From a virus, in IMG/VR virus record IMGVR_UViG_3300008110_000190, positions 1-35,197 of that record: a stretch of DNA of 35,197 nucleotides, one strand, 5' to 3'. Of this stretch, positions 14,741-25,300 are shown in pieces. Below the pieces are notes generated by a model. That model was given only the letters and a program-made list of their open reading frames with translations, did not search any database and had not been told where the DNA came from. Within the stretch, counting starts at the first letter, position 1. Each line of letters starts with the position of its first letter. Both the position numbers and the translations under genes were made by a program.

Positions 14741-17700
14741 ATGGACGCTAATCAAGTCAAACAATTAATTAAAGAATTAAAAGCTGCTGGTACATTAACA
14801 GAAGAACAAGCAAAGCTTTTGAGAAGTCTTGAACGTGAGCAAAGAAAAGTTCAAAAAAGTACAAGAGACACTCAAGCTTCCATGGAGGATTTCAACAGAG
14901 GTTTGGATGAAGTTGGAGAAGCCTTTGGTCTGCGTTTAAGTCAGGCATTTGATACAATTGAAGTAGAAGTCGAGCAAGCGAAAAGAGATATTGCTACGAT
15001 GTTTGATGATCTTGAAGCTACAGCTCCAGAAATTGCTGCTAGTATTGGCGAAGAATTCAATTCAGCTTTTAGAAATGCTTTACCAGATCCGAAAGATATA
15101 CAAGCTCAAATAAATTTAAATTCATTAATAAGTGATTTTAAAGCATCATTCCCAGAAATGGGTAATGAAATGCAAAAAGCTTTCAAGACTGGAGATATTG
15201 CAACTTTCTATAAGAAATTTGGAGACGAAGGGATGAAGAGGCTCCGTGATTTTCTAGGAGATAAAAAAGGATTTCAGGGAATGAAAGATTATTTCAAACC
15301 CGGAGGAGATGGAGATAAAGGAACAAATAGATTTAGGCAACAATTAGAATCCTTTGAACCGGCAGCACAAAAAACAACTAAAGTTATAATGAATTGGAAC
15401 AATTTGTTCAGACAAATTGGTGACAATATTTTAAATTATATTGGGTTTGGTAAGATAATTCAAAATCTTATGGATTTTGATAAAAAATTATCTAATATAA
15501 AAAGAGAGTTCCAGATTCCAACTGCTGGTTTTTCTAAAGCATCAAGTTCAATGTCTGAACTTGTAAAGTATGGGGCCCAATTCGGTTTAGACAATGAAAA
15601 AGCTTTTACATTAGTAAAAAATATTGGTGAATACGCTAAATCAACAAACGTTCAAAATTTAGCTGCTACTGCAAAACAAGTTGCTGCAGTGTCAGACGCA
15701 ACTGGTATAGCATTAGAAAATGTCGGTCAATTGACTGGTCAAATGATGTTTTATGGGGCTAATGCTGAAAAAGCAAGAAAAGCTTTTGTAGATATTTCTA
15801 AAGCATCAACAAGGTTTGGAGTTAATGTAACGGCTGTAGCTAAAAAATTCCAAGATGTTTTTCCAAGATTTGCTAGAATGGGATTCAAAGCTGGTGAAGA
15901 ATCACTTGCTAGAATGGCAGCAAAAGCCGAAAAAATGGGCACTGATATTAATAAATTATTAGATGCTTCAGATAAATTTTTAGATATCAATGCAGCTCTT
16001 GAAGCATCAGCTGATTTGAGTTTGCTTGGTGGTGCTGCAGCACAGGTTTCATTTATGGATTTAATGAAAGCTGCTCAAGATGGTCCAGAAGCTATGGATA
16101 AGCTTATGACCCAAATGACTTCCGATATTGGAAAGTTAAATAAGGATGGTAAGTTGCAACTGTCTATGATCGATAGACAGAAAATTCAAAAAATTGCTGA
16201 AGCATCAGGAGAAGATGTAGAATCTGTAACAAATAGAATAAATTCAAGATTATCAGATGCTGCGAAAAAAGCGGCAATTCCACCCGGTGTGTTTAATGCA
16301 TTGAGTGATGACGAAAAAGATTTTTTACTTTCTAAAGCTGTGAAACAAGGTGGCAAGTGGAAATTTGAAGGGTTGGAGGGAATGCAAGATCTAAAAAATG
16401 TTTCTAAGGGAAGTATTCAAGCAATGATGAATAAATCAAAATCAGATGCTGAAAATATGGAGAAAGCTGCGAAGAGCAGACAAGCCTTAGAAGAAAAATT
16501 AAATAATTTAGCTAACGAGGTATTAGCCACATTCACAATGTTTCAACCTTATTTAGAAATGTTGAAACATGCCCTTGATAAATTGAGAGCAATTTTCGTT
16601 AGAGTGGGCAATGTTATTGATAAAGTATTTGGAGCTGAAACTGGTAAATGGGTTAAAGCAATGGCTTTGTTAGGTGGTATCCTTATGTTAACGTTTGGGC
16701 CTTCAGCAATGGCAAAATTTGCAGGTATTTTATTTAGAGGAATTACTTCACCTCTAAAAATGTTGTCTGGTTTAGGATCACAAATAAAATCTGCCTTTGC
16801 TGGTGTTGGTGGTGGTGCAAGTAAAAAAGCTACAGAAACATTAGCAAGTAAGGTAACTACACAAACCCCAGACATCGGCGGAAAAATGAAAGGAATGAAA
16901 ACGCCTCCAACAATGTTGCAACAGTTTTCAAAAATAAATCCTGCTCAAATTTTATCTTTAGCTGCAGCTTTTGTTGCCTTGGGAATCGCAATGCTATTAA
17001 TTGGGAAAGGAATTCAATTTGCTGCAACAGGTTTCGCAACTTTAGTTAATTCATTCAATAATGCTAAAAATGCAGGAGCAGCATTAGGTGCAATTGCAAT
17101 AGTTATGGGTGGTTTTGTTGCTATGGTTTATATTCTTGCTACTGCAAGTTCTATTGCTGCAATACCGTTGTTAGCTCTAGGTGCTGCTATGTTAATGCTT
17201 GGAGCTTCAGTTTATTTAGCAGCAAAAGGATTTTCTATATTGGTTCCAGCTATTATATCTATGGGTAAAAATATAGGAGCCACTTTTAAAGGTGCAGCTG
17301 GGTTAATTGCTTTAGCAGCAGCTTTAGTTATAATTTCTCCTGCATTATTAATTTTTGGAGCTGCAGGTTTAATTGCTGCTCCGGCAATGATTGCATTTGG
17401 ATATTTTCTACGTGGATTAGGTGCAGCAAAAGGTGTGAATCCAAAAATTATTTCTCAGATAGGAGATTCAATGGGCTCTATTGCTTGGGGACTTACTAAA
17501 CTTGGTTTGGTAGCTGGTCCTGCTGCACTGGCAATGGTTTCAGCTGGTGCTTTGATGGTTGTTGCCGTAGCATTAAAAAATATTTCTGCTGTTGATGTGA
17601 AAAAAGTAAGTCAATTTGGTCAAAGTCTTGCTTTAATATCAATGTCAATGATAAAAGGGTTAGTTAAATTGGCTTTGGTTTCACCATTTGCAGTATTAGC

Positions 17701-20700
17701 TATGGCTTCTGCTGTAAGTATAAATATAATTTCACAAGCATTATCAAGAATTAAAATAATTGATCTCGCAAAAATGCAAAACTTTGGTGACAGTATGGGC
17801 AAGGTTGGTTCTGCTATGATCAAAGGGTTGATAAAATTAGGCTTAGTAAGTCCTTTCACTGTTCTAGCAATTGTTTCAGCTGGAGCAATTAATTTAATAA
17901 GTAGAATGTTAGCAGATGTAAAAATTGTTGACCTTAAAAAAATGCAAGCATTTGGTCAATCATTGGCAGCAGTTTCTGCATCTTTTATTTTTGGACTTAT
18001 AAAGTTAGGTTTGGTTAGTCCATTTGTTGTTTTAGGCGTTGTATCAGCAGCTGGAATAAATTTAATTTCTAGATTATTAAATAATGTACCAGTATTAAAC
18101 CCAAAAAACTTGGGAATGACAGCTTCAACGATGGCTTCTACTTCCGGTAAGTTTGCAAAAGCAATGTTAAAATTAGGATTAGTTTCAGTTCTTACTCCTT
18201 TAGCGTTACTAGCAACATTGGGAATTTTAGGTGTAACAAAAATGTTAAAAGCTGTGCCTACACTTAATGCAAAAACATTAACTACAACTGCAGGAACAGT
18301 TTCTAAAGTTGTTTGGCCATTTACAAAAGCATTTTTAAAATTACAACCATTAGCAGCATTTACTCCATTAGCTTTAGTAGCTGCTGCGGGTATTTTAGGA
18401 GTAACAAAAATGTTGAAGGCAGTTCCAATGTTGAATCCTGCATTTTTGATAGTCACATCTTCAGTATTATCAAAAATTGCTTGGCCTTTTACAAAAAGCT
18501 TAATCAAGCTCGGAGCACTTTCCGTTTTTACTCCATTTGCAATATTAGCAGCGTTTGGAATATTGACAGTAACTAAAACACTTGCTAAAGTCACACCTTT
18601 AAATGCTGCAATTTTAATAACAACCGCTTCAATACTAAATACCGTATCTGGTAAATTTGGAAAAAGTTTATTTAAATTAGGGTTATTAGGAGTGTTTGCA
18701 ATACCTGCAATTTATGCTGCTAGATCTTTGGTTAGTATAACTAGTTCTTTATCTAAAATTACTCCATTGAACATGGCAATTTTGATAAATACAGCTAATG
18801 CTTTGAGTTTATCTTCTTCTGCATTTTCAAAAGGATTAAAAAAATTAGGATTCATTGGTTTCTTAGCAATACCCGCTATGATTGCAGCTAAATCTATTTC
18901 AATAATAACTAAATTTCTTGCTAATGTTACTCCTCTAGATCCAGTAAAGTTGGTGATGACTGGAGTTGCAATTTCTCTTTCGGCTCAAGCATTTTCGAAA
19001 GGTATGAAAAAATTAGGATTTATAGGATTTTTTGCTGTACCAGCATTGATAGCTGCTAAATCTATTTTATTAATTACAAATATTTTATCTAGAGTCCCAG
19101 TATTAAATCCCGGAATTTTAATTACAAACGCTATAACTCTTTCTATAATTTCTACACCATTATCAATGGGACTCAAAAAAATAGCATTATTAAGTCCCGT
19201 TGCTGCATTATCATCAATATCTTCAATTTTTATTCTAAAAACTGTTAGACTATTAAATCAAATACCACTTTTGAGTCCAGTAAAATTATTGACAACTGCG
19301 TTAACGTTATCAGCAATGTCTACTCCCTTGGCCAAAGGTTTATTCAAAATATCTTTACTGACATCAGTAGCAATGTTAGCCTCAATGTCATCATTGTTTA
19401 TTTTAAAAGCTACTAAATATCTTGCAGGAATTCCAATGTTGAATCCAATAAAATTAATTACTACTGCAGTTACTTTGGCTACGATGTCTGGACCTCTGTC
19501 TAATGGATTAAAGAAAATTGGATTAACAGCACCATTTGCAAAACTTGCATCCAACGCTGCTCTTAATATTTTTAAAACAGCAACATTTTTGAGAGGTGTA
19601 CCATTTTTATCCCCAACAAGATTTTTGACTCTTGCATATATTTTATCAAATACTTCCGAACCAATTGCTAAAGGTCTATCTAAATTAAGTAATGCAGCAT
19701 CTGTTGCAAATAAAGCTGCACAAGCAGCTTCCGGTCTAAGAAGAGTAACATTTATATTATTAATGACACTTCCGATAAATGCGGGAAAATTATTGAACAT
19801 AGCTAGTGTGATGACTTCGACCATGGGACCAATATCAAAAGGTCTACTAAAATTATCAGCAGCTGGATTTCTTGCAAATAGAGCTGTAAAAGCTGCTAAT
19901 AGTTTATTGAAAATCACAAAAACACTATCAAATTTACCTGTAGTAAGTCAAAGTGCATTAAAACAATTAGCAACAACTTTAAGTAGTACTGCTTGGAAAT
20001 TGACTAAAGGTTTAGGGAAATTTGCTGGTATTACAACTGTAATTGGTCCTGCAGTAGTTGTTGCCAAAGGTATCAACAGTATTTCCAGAAATTTATCATC
20101 TATGCCTGCGATAAACGCTTCGAGTTTGATAAATTTAGCCTCTACTTTATCTAAAACTTCTGGAAAACTTTTTTGGGGTTTAACAAAGTTTGCAGCTTCA
20201 TCAGTTCCAATTTTACCAGCAATTGCAGTAGCCGAAGGAGTTAAATTTATTACAAAGCAACTTTCTCAGGTTGTTCCAATAGATACAAAAAAATTAAGCA
20301 ACATAGCATTTTCATTAGCATTTATTTCTCCAGTTTTGACTGCGGGTTTTAAAACATTTGCTAAAATGGGTTCTAGTGTCATCGGTGCTATTTTTGCAGC
20401 AAAAGGCATAGTATCAGTAACAAATAGTTTAAAAAATGCCCTACATATTAATTCTAAAAAATTAATCAATATAGGTGATACTTTATATTATGCTTCTCCT
20501 AATTTGAGCAGAGGGTTCATAACTTTCAGTAGAGCTGGTTATTATGCTGGACTTGCAATTGTTGCTGCAAAGTCTTTGGTATTTATTACAAGATTATTAA
20601 GAGGAACAGTTCCTCTTAATTTTGCTAAAATGTTCAATATAGGCTTTGTATTAGCAACAACATCTTCTTCAATTGTAGTTGGAATTAAAAAACTCAGCTC

Positions 20701-22258
20701 CGGTATGCCATTTGTAATACCTGCTATATCAGCTGCAAGAGGTTTAGTTCCAATAAGTAAATTTTTAAGTCAAGTTGTTTTTGTTCCATTAAAAAATATG
20801 CAGCAATTGGGAACAGTTTTAAATAATACCTCCGGTGCTATAGTAAAAGGTCTAGTTAAATTTTTAGGAATAAGAGCACTTGTTAGTCCAGCGATTACAT
20901 CTGCAAACAGATTAGTTCAACTTAGTAAGATTATAAATCAAATTCAACCTATTGTTGCAAAAAATCTAAATAAATTAGCTAGTGTTACAAGTTCTACAAG
21001 TTGGAAATTAGGTAAAGCACTATTTAAATTTGCAGGAATTAGAGCAGTTACAACACCAGCAATATCTGCTGCTAGAGGTTTAGTAACTCTTACACAAGTA
21101 ATAAATCAAATACAGACAATTTTTAATAAAAATTTATTACAATTGTCAACAGTTCTAGGTTTTAGAAGTATTCCTTTGTTAAAAGCAATAGTCAAATTTT
21201 CATCAATTACACCTTTTGTTGCACCCGCAATTTTGACTGCAAAAGGCCTTGTAAGTTTAACAAAAAATATAAATCAAATACAAACAATATTTTTCAAAAA
21301 TTTATTAAGTTTAGGTACAGTTCTTACTGCAACATCTGGTAGATTGATAAAAGGTTTGATCAAATTTTCTGCAGTTGCATTTTTTACAGGTCCGGCAATT
21401 GTAAGTGCTATAGGGGTTAGAAAATTAAGCAGAATTTTATTAGGTATAGTTACTCTATCTCCTGTACCATTGATTACACTTGCTAGTCTATTAAGTGCTA
21501 CAGCGAGTACTATGATTTCTGGATTGGTTAGATGGTCTATGATGATACCATTTATTATTCCAGCAATTTTCTCAGTTCTCGGAGTCACAAGAATATTCAG
21601 ATCGTTAGCATCAATAGCTAATTTAAAAATTGATGGTATTTTAGCTCAAGTTCCTATAATTAATTCTTTAATTGCACCAATTATGAGGTTTTCTATGATA
21701 GGAATAGTAGCACCTCAATTAATTGCTGCAGGATTTGCATTAATGATTTTAGGAAAGAGTTTAAAATCAGCTACAAGTGGATTTACATCTTTTTCATTAG
21801 TTCCTTGGCCTTTATTCGCAAGTGCCCTTCCAACTATTAGTGGATTAACATCTACGTTAATATCATTTGGAACCAGAGGTTTGACTGCTTCTTCAGGTAT
21901 AATTTCAATGGCATCTAGCTTGAATGTATTAGGAAGATCTCTAAATAATGTTTCTTCAAGCTTTGGAATTTCAACCAAATCTATGGCTGATTACAACAAA
22001 GAAAAAGATAGACTAAAAACTGTAGCTACTGCTCCAAAACCGGGGGGTAATAATGAAATAAGTTTAATACAGAGAGCAAAAGCAGCTGCAGCCTTAGGAA
22101 CAGATTTAACAACCACAAGAAGAGAGGGTGCAGTAGCAGGAGGTAGAGAGACTGCTGGAACACAAGTTGTTCAGATAAAACCTATACAAATAGACTTGAA
22201 ATTGAACGGAAGACAGTTGCAGCAGATAATTGTCGAGGCTAATTATAATAGAACTTAA
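14741..22258 (+). CDS. Tail tape-measure protein with 24 perfect-length 56-residue repeats
   Basis: At 2505 residues this is by position, length and composition the tape measure, which sets tail length and is ejected with the DNA. Residues 1-~150 are helical and charged (LKAAGTLTEEQAKLLRSLER). Residues ~250-640 resemble a tape-measure core (SMSELVKYGAQFGLDNEKAF, TAKQVAAVSDATGIALENVG, KKFQDVFPRFARMGF). From ~635 to ~900 there are several strongly hydrophobic segments. Residues 952-2295 are 24 consecutive 56-residue units, preceded by one 52-residue unit. The last ~100 residues are soluble. At about 0.15 nm per residue, the rule known for tape measures, the tail would be about 375 nm, long for a contractile tail. 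Terminators and the candidate promoter pair lie just upstream, and the giant 22-residue-repeat gene follows after 57 bases. Confidence 0.92.
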   Translation: MDANQVKQLIKELKAAGTLTEEQAKLLRSLEREQRKVQKSTRDTQASMEDFNRGLDEVGEAFGLRLSQAFDTIEVEVEQAKRDIATMFDDLEATAPEIAASIGEEFNSAFRNALPDPKDIQAQINLNSLISDFKASFPEMGNEMQKAFKTGDIATFYKKFGDEGMKRLRDFLGDKKGFQGMKDYFKPGGDGDKGTNRFRQQLESFEPAAQKTTKVIMNWNNLFRQIGDNILNYIGFGKIIQNLMDFDKKLSNIKREFQIPTAGFSKASSSMSELVKYGAQFGLDNEKAFTLVKNIGEYAKSTNVQNLAATAKQVAAVSDATGIALENVGQLTGQMMFYGANAEKARKAFVDISKASTRFGVNVTAVAKKFQDVFPRFARMGFKAGEESLARMAAKAEKMGTDINKLLDASDKFLDINAALEASADLSLLGGAAAQVSFMDLMKAAQDGPEAMDKLMTQMTSDIGKLNKDGKLQLSMIDRQKIQKIAEASGEDVESVTNRINSRLSDAAKKAAIPPGVFNALSDDEKDFLLSKAVKQGGKWKFEGLEGMQDLKNVSKGSIQAMMNKSKSDAENMEKAAKSRQALEEKLNNLANEVLATFTMFQPYLEMLKHALDKLRAIFVRVGNVIDKVFGAETGKWVKAMALLGGILMLTFGPSAMAKFAGILFRGITSPLKMLSGLGSQIKSAFAGVGGGASKKATETLASKVTTQTPDIGGKMKGMKTPPTMLQQFSKINPAQILSLAAAFVALGIAMLLIGKGIQFAATGFATLVNSFNNAKNAGAALGAIAIVMGGFVAMVYILATASSIAAIPLLALGAAMLMLGASVYLAAKGFSILVPAIISMGKNIGATFKGAAGLIALAAALVIISPALLIFGAAGLIAAPAMIAFGYFLRGLGAAKGVNPKIISQIGDSMGSIAWGLTKLGLVAGPAALAMVSAGALMVVAVALKNISAVDVKKVSQFGQSLALISMSMIKGLVKLALVSPFAVLAMASAVSINIISQALSRIKIIDLAKMQNFGDSMGKVGSAMIKGLIKLGLVSPFTVLAIVSAGAINLISRMLADVKIVDLKKMQAFGQSLAAVSASFIFGLIKLGLVSPFVVLGVVSAAGINLISRLLNNVPVLNPKNLGMTASTMASTSGKFAKAMLKLGLVSVLTPLALLATLGILGVTKMLKAVPTLNAKTLTTTAGTVSKVVWPFTKAFLKLQPLAAFTPLALVAAAGILGVTKMLKAVPMLNPAFLIVTSSVLSKIAWPFTKSLIKLGALSVFTPFAILAAFGILTVTKTLAKVTPLNAAILITTASILNTVSGKFGKSLFKLGLLGVFAIPAIYAARSLVSITSSLSKITPLNMAILINTANALSLSSSAFSKGLKKLGFIGFLAIPAMIAAKSISIITKFLANVTPLDPVKLVMTGVAISLSAQAFSKGMKKLGFIGFFAVPALIAAKSILLITNILSRVPVLNPGILITNAITLSIISTPLSMGLKKIALLSPVAALSSISSIFILKTVRLLNQIPLLSPVKLLTTALTLSAMSTPLAKGLFKISLLTSVAMLASMSSLFILKATKYLAGIPMLNPIKLITTAVTLATMSGPLSNGLKKIGLTAPFAKLASNAALNIFKTATFLRGVPFLSPTRFLTLAYILSNTSEPIAKGLSKLSNAASVANKAAQAASGLRRVTFILLMTLPINAGKLLNIASVMTSTMGPISKGLLKLSAAGFLANRAVKAANSLLKITKTLSNLPVVSQSALKQLATTLSSTAWKLTKGLGKFAGITTVIGPAVVVAKGINSISRNLSSMPAINASSLINLASTLSKTSGKLFWGLTKFAASSVPILPAIAVAEGVKFITKQLSQVVPIDTKKLSNIAFSLAFISPVLTAGFKTFAKMGSSVIGAIFAAKGIVSVTNSLKNALHINSKKLINIGDTLYYASPNLSRGFITFSRAGYYAGLAIVAAKSLVFITRLLRGTVPLNFAKMFNIGFVLATTSSSIVVGIKKLSSGMPFVIPAISAARGLVPISKFLSQVVFVPLKNMQQLGTVLNNTSGAIVKGLVKFLGIRALVSPAITSANRLVQLSKIINQIQPIVAKNLNKLASVTSSTSWKLGKALFKFAGIRAVTTPAISAARGLVTLTQVINQIQTIFNKNLLQLSTVLGFRSIPLLKAIVKFSSITPFVAPAILTAKGLVSLTKNINQIQTIFFKNLLSLGTVLTATSGRLIKGLIKFSAVAFFTGPAIVSAIGVRKLSRILLGIVTLSPVPLITLASLLSATASTMISGLVRWSMMIPFIIPAIFSVLGVTRIFRSLASIANLKIDGILAQVPIINSLIAPIMRFSMIGIVAPQLIAAGFALMILGKSLKSATSGFTSFSLVPWPLFASALPTISGLTSTLISFGTRGLTASSGIISMASSLNVLGRSLNNVSSSFGISTKSMADYNKEKDRLKTVATAPKPGGNNEISLIQRAKAAAALGTDLTTTRREGAVAGGRETAGTQVVQIKPIQIDLKLNGRQLQQIIVEANYNRT
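17594..21625 (+). repeat. 24 x 168-bp coding repeat (56-residue units) in the tape measure
   Basis: Laying the protein out in lines of 56 residues from Asp952 keeps every unit in register to Leu2295 with no gap. Each unit runs: a start such as N/D-P-x-K-L, a polar helix (TTASTLSxxS), a KGLxKLG-like core, a hydrophobic stretch with a Pro (FxxPAIxAA), and an xxITKxLxxVPxL end. Units are diverged in DNA and protein; closest pairs are neighbours (units with INQIQTI ends near 20.9-21.3 kb; GILGVTKMLKAVP near 18.2-18.4 kb), as expected from local duplication. Confidence 0.95.
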
Positions 22259-22284
22259 AATATTTATTTATTGAGTTTTTTTTT

Positions 22285-22310
22285 ATAGTTTATATTTATT
22301 GATAAACTAT
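22285..22310 (+). repeat. Perfect 9-bp inverted repeat before the giant repeat gene
   Basis: ATAGTTTAT (22285-22293) is the exact reverse complement of ATAAACTAT (22302-22310), with an eight-base loop, five bases before the ATG at 22316. There is no T-run after it, so it is not a typical terminator. It could mask the start region in mRNA or be an operator. The loop and edges include ATATTTATT, part of the recurrent motif. Confidence 0.7.
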
Positions 22311-22315
22311 AATTG

Positions 22316-25300
22316 ATGATTGAGAATTTTCCTTTTGAGTCTGAAGAAGAATATAGACAAAGGGTCAAATTTGAGGAGTTTTTTGGTAATTATACAGATT
22401 CAGTAAGGCAAATACTGATAAGTAAAAATGTACCTAATCCCAAGAATTTATACGACGCTTACAAGATAAGAAAGGATAATCTTGCAAGAAATCAAACTAT
22501 TTCGGCCAATTTAGATGAAAATTCTCAATATTTAAGGTCTGTTTTACTATCAAAAAATGTTGATAATATAATTGATCCAGATAAAATTTCTAAAGAAATT
22601 AGAGAAACCCTTATTTCAAAAAATATATTATTAAATACTGATAAAGATCTAGAAGAATTATCTGAAAAGACCAGATTATCACTTTTAGCTAAAAATGAAT
22701 CTCAGCTTTATGGTAAATTAGATAGAACCGGAGCAGCTGCAAGAAGGAATTTGCTACCAAAAAATGAAATTGTCAATCCAGATAGCATAGAAAGATATGC
22801 TAATGTTACAAGATTTAATTTATTAAGTAGAAATTTGACTGATATTGCTGATGTTGAAAAGGCGGCAGAAAATTATCGAAATGCTCTGTTAAATAAAAAT
22901 AATTACGAAGGAACTAATCAGATATTAGATTCTAGTTCAGAAGTTCAAAGAAATAATTTATTAGCAAAAAATAGTAATTTCAACTCTTTTGATATTGATA
23001 AGTCATCCGAAGAAATTAGAAGTAGTCTGCTTTCAAAAAATCAAATTATTGATAATGTAAAAAATAATGATTTCTCAGTAGTAAGGCAATTTCTTCTAGC
23101 AAAAAATAATTTTGAAGAAATAAATCTTGATCTTCTTGCTTCAGAAATAAGAAATAATACTCTAAATAAAAATTATTATGATGAAAGTATAGATAATAGT
23201 AATGATTATAATAATTACAGACTTTCATTACTTAGTAAAAATGAAAATAAAGTTACAGATTTAGATGAACTATCTAAAGAAAATAGAGATTATCAGCTTA
23301 AATTCAATCAAATTTCAAAAAACGTTTCGAATGAATTAGCCGATCAGGAAGAGATAAGAAAAAATTTATTAGCAAAAAATCAAACCAACCCTAAGGATCT
23401 AGATCAGGAATCAGAAACCTTAAGAAATAAATTAATTTCCAAGAATTTATCTAATTTAATAAACATTGATTTGTTATCTATAAATCAAAGATCAAATTTA
23501 TTAAAGAGAAATGACTATACAGAAGCAAATGGTGAATTAGATAATATTTCTGCAATAATAAGAAATAGCACTCTGGCTAAAAATGAAAATTCCGAACGAA
23601 ACATTTTAGAAGAAACTGCTATTAAAGAAAGACTCAGAATTTTGAGTAAAAATCTTAAGAATGTTTTTGATATAGAAGGATTGGCTAGTGAAATTAGGAA
23701 CAATCTTCTTTCAAAAAACACTTTTGAGGGAGGTGTAAACAACTTACTTGACGAATCTTCAATAATTCAAAGATTAAACTTATTAGCTAAAAACGAAAAT
23801 TTAAATAGAGAGGATTTAGAATTAATTGCTAATAGAATTAGAACTACTCTTGTAGCAAAAAATCAAGTTATAGATTCTGCAGATAAAAATTTTGATAATA
23901 CAAGAAAATCATTATTAGCAAGAAATCAAAATGATTTAATTGACCTTGATAGTATCGCTAAAGATTTTAGAAATGCGTCGTTAAATAAAAACCAAATTGA
24001 TGCATTTTCTATAGATGAAGTATCTGAAAAGATAAGGACATCTCTAATAAATAAAAATAATATAAAATTATTTGATTTAGATAAACTTGCTGAAAATAAT
24101 AGGAATGCTCTTCTTAGTAAAAATGAAATTATTTCGGATAATGATGTTAATAGTGATCTAATAAGATCAAGTTTATTAAGTAAAAATCAAACTAAAACTG
24201 TTGATCTTGATGAAGAAGCCATATCTAGTAGAAATAGGCTTATTTCAAAAAATGTAAGTAATTTAATTGGAATAGATGATTTATCAATAAATCAAAGATT
24301 TAATTTATTGAGTAAGAATCAAAATAAAGAAATTGATTTAGATAAATTAGGAGAAATACAAAGAAATAATATTTTAAAATATAATCAATTTGTAGATATT
24401 GTATCTAATTTTGAAGAGGTTGAAATATTAAGAAAAAATTTACTTGCAAGAAATCAAAATCAATTAATAGATCTTGATGAACAAGCAAAAATCCAGAGAT
24501 TAAATCTTTTAAATACAAATCAGAATTTAAATTCTATAAATTTAGAAAGTGAAGTAGAAAACTATAGAAAAGAATTACTAGCCAAAAATCAATCAGTATA
24601 TAAAGATATTGATGAGGAAGCAATACCTCTTAGAAATAGTCTAATTGCTAAAAACGTAAGTAATTTAATTAACATAGATATTTTATCTATAAATCAGAGA
24701 TCTAATTTATTAAGTAAAAATTATTATACTGAAGCAAACGGTGAATTAGATGAATTATCCAGTAAAATAAGATTGCCATTACTCTCTAAAAATCAGAATT
24801 TCGGAGATATTAGTCTCGATGAAGTTGCATCACCAGAAAGAATAAGACTTATCACTAGAAATCTTAAAAAATTAATTGATTTAGATTTAGCAGCTATTCC
24901 TTATCGTGAACAATTATTGGGTAAAAATAATTATGACGATACTTTTAATAGAATTCTTGAGGAAATTGCTTTAAATCCGAGAAAAAATCTTTTAGCTAAA
25001 AATAAAGAAGATTTTTCGGAAGAACTGGAAACAATTGCTAGAATAACCAGAACTAATCTTCTAACTAAAAATTATGATATCAATAAAATAATTGATACTA
25101 CATTAGACACTAATGCTTTAGAGATTAGAAGAAATTTATTAGCTAAGAACGATGTAGTAGAAGCTAATTTAGATTTAATTTCATTAAAAGCAAGAACCAA
25201 TTCTCTTTCAAAAAACATATCATATGCAAGTTTAGATCTAGACCTTTATGCTTCACAATTCAGAGAAGAATTAAAAAGTAAAAATGTACCTTCTTTAAAT

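Noticed and set aside
17956-18594. Long minus-strand open frame (212 codons) within the tape-measure repeats, and a similar one at 19258-19917
   Set aside because: They are antisense to the strongly supported 56-residue repeats. The repeat phasing keeps the reverse frame free of stops, and the products have no recognisable features.
14741-22258. Large transporter or integral membrane protein, because of many hydrophobic segments
   Set aside because: Position, length, coiled N-terminus, core region and regular units fit a tape measure. Hydrophobic segments are common in that class.
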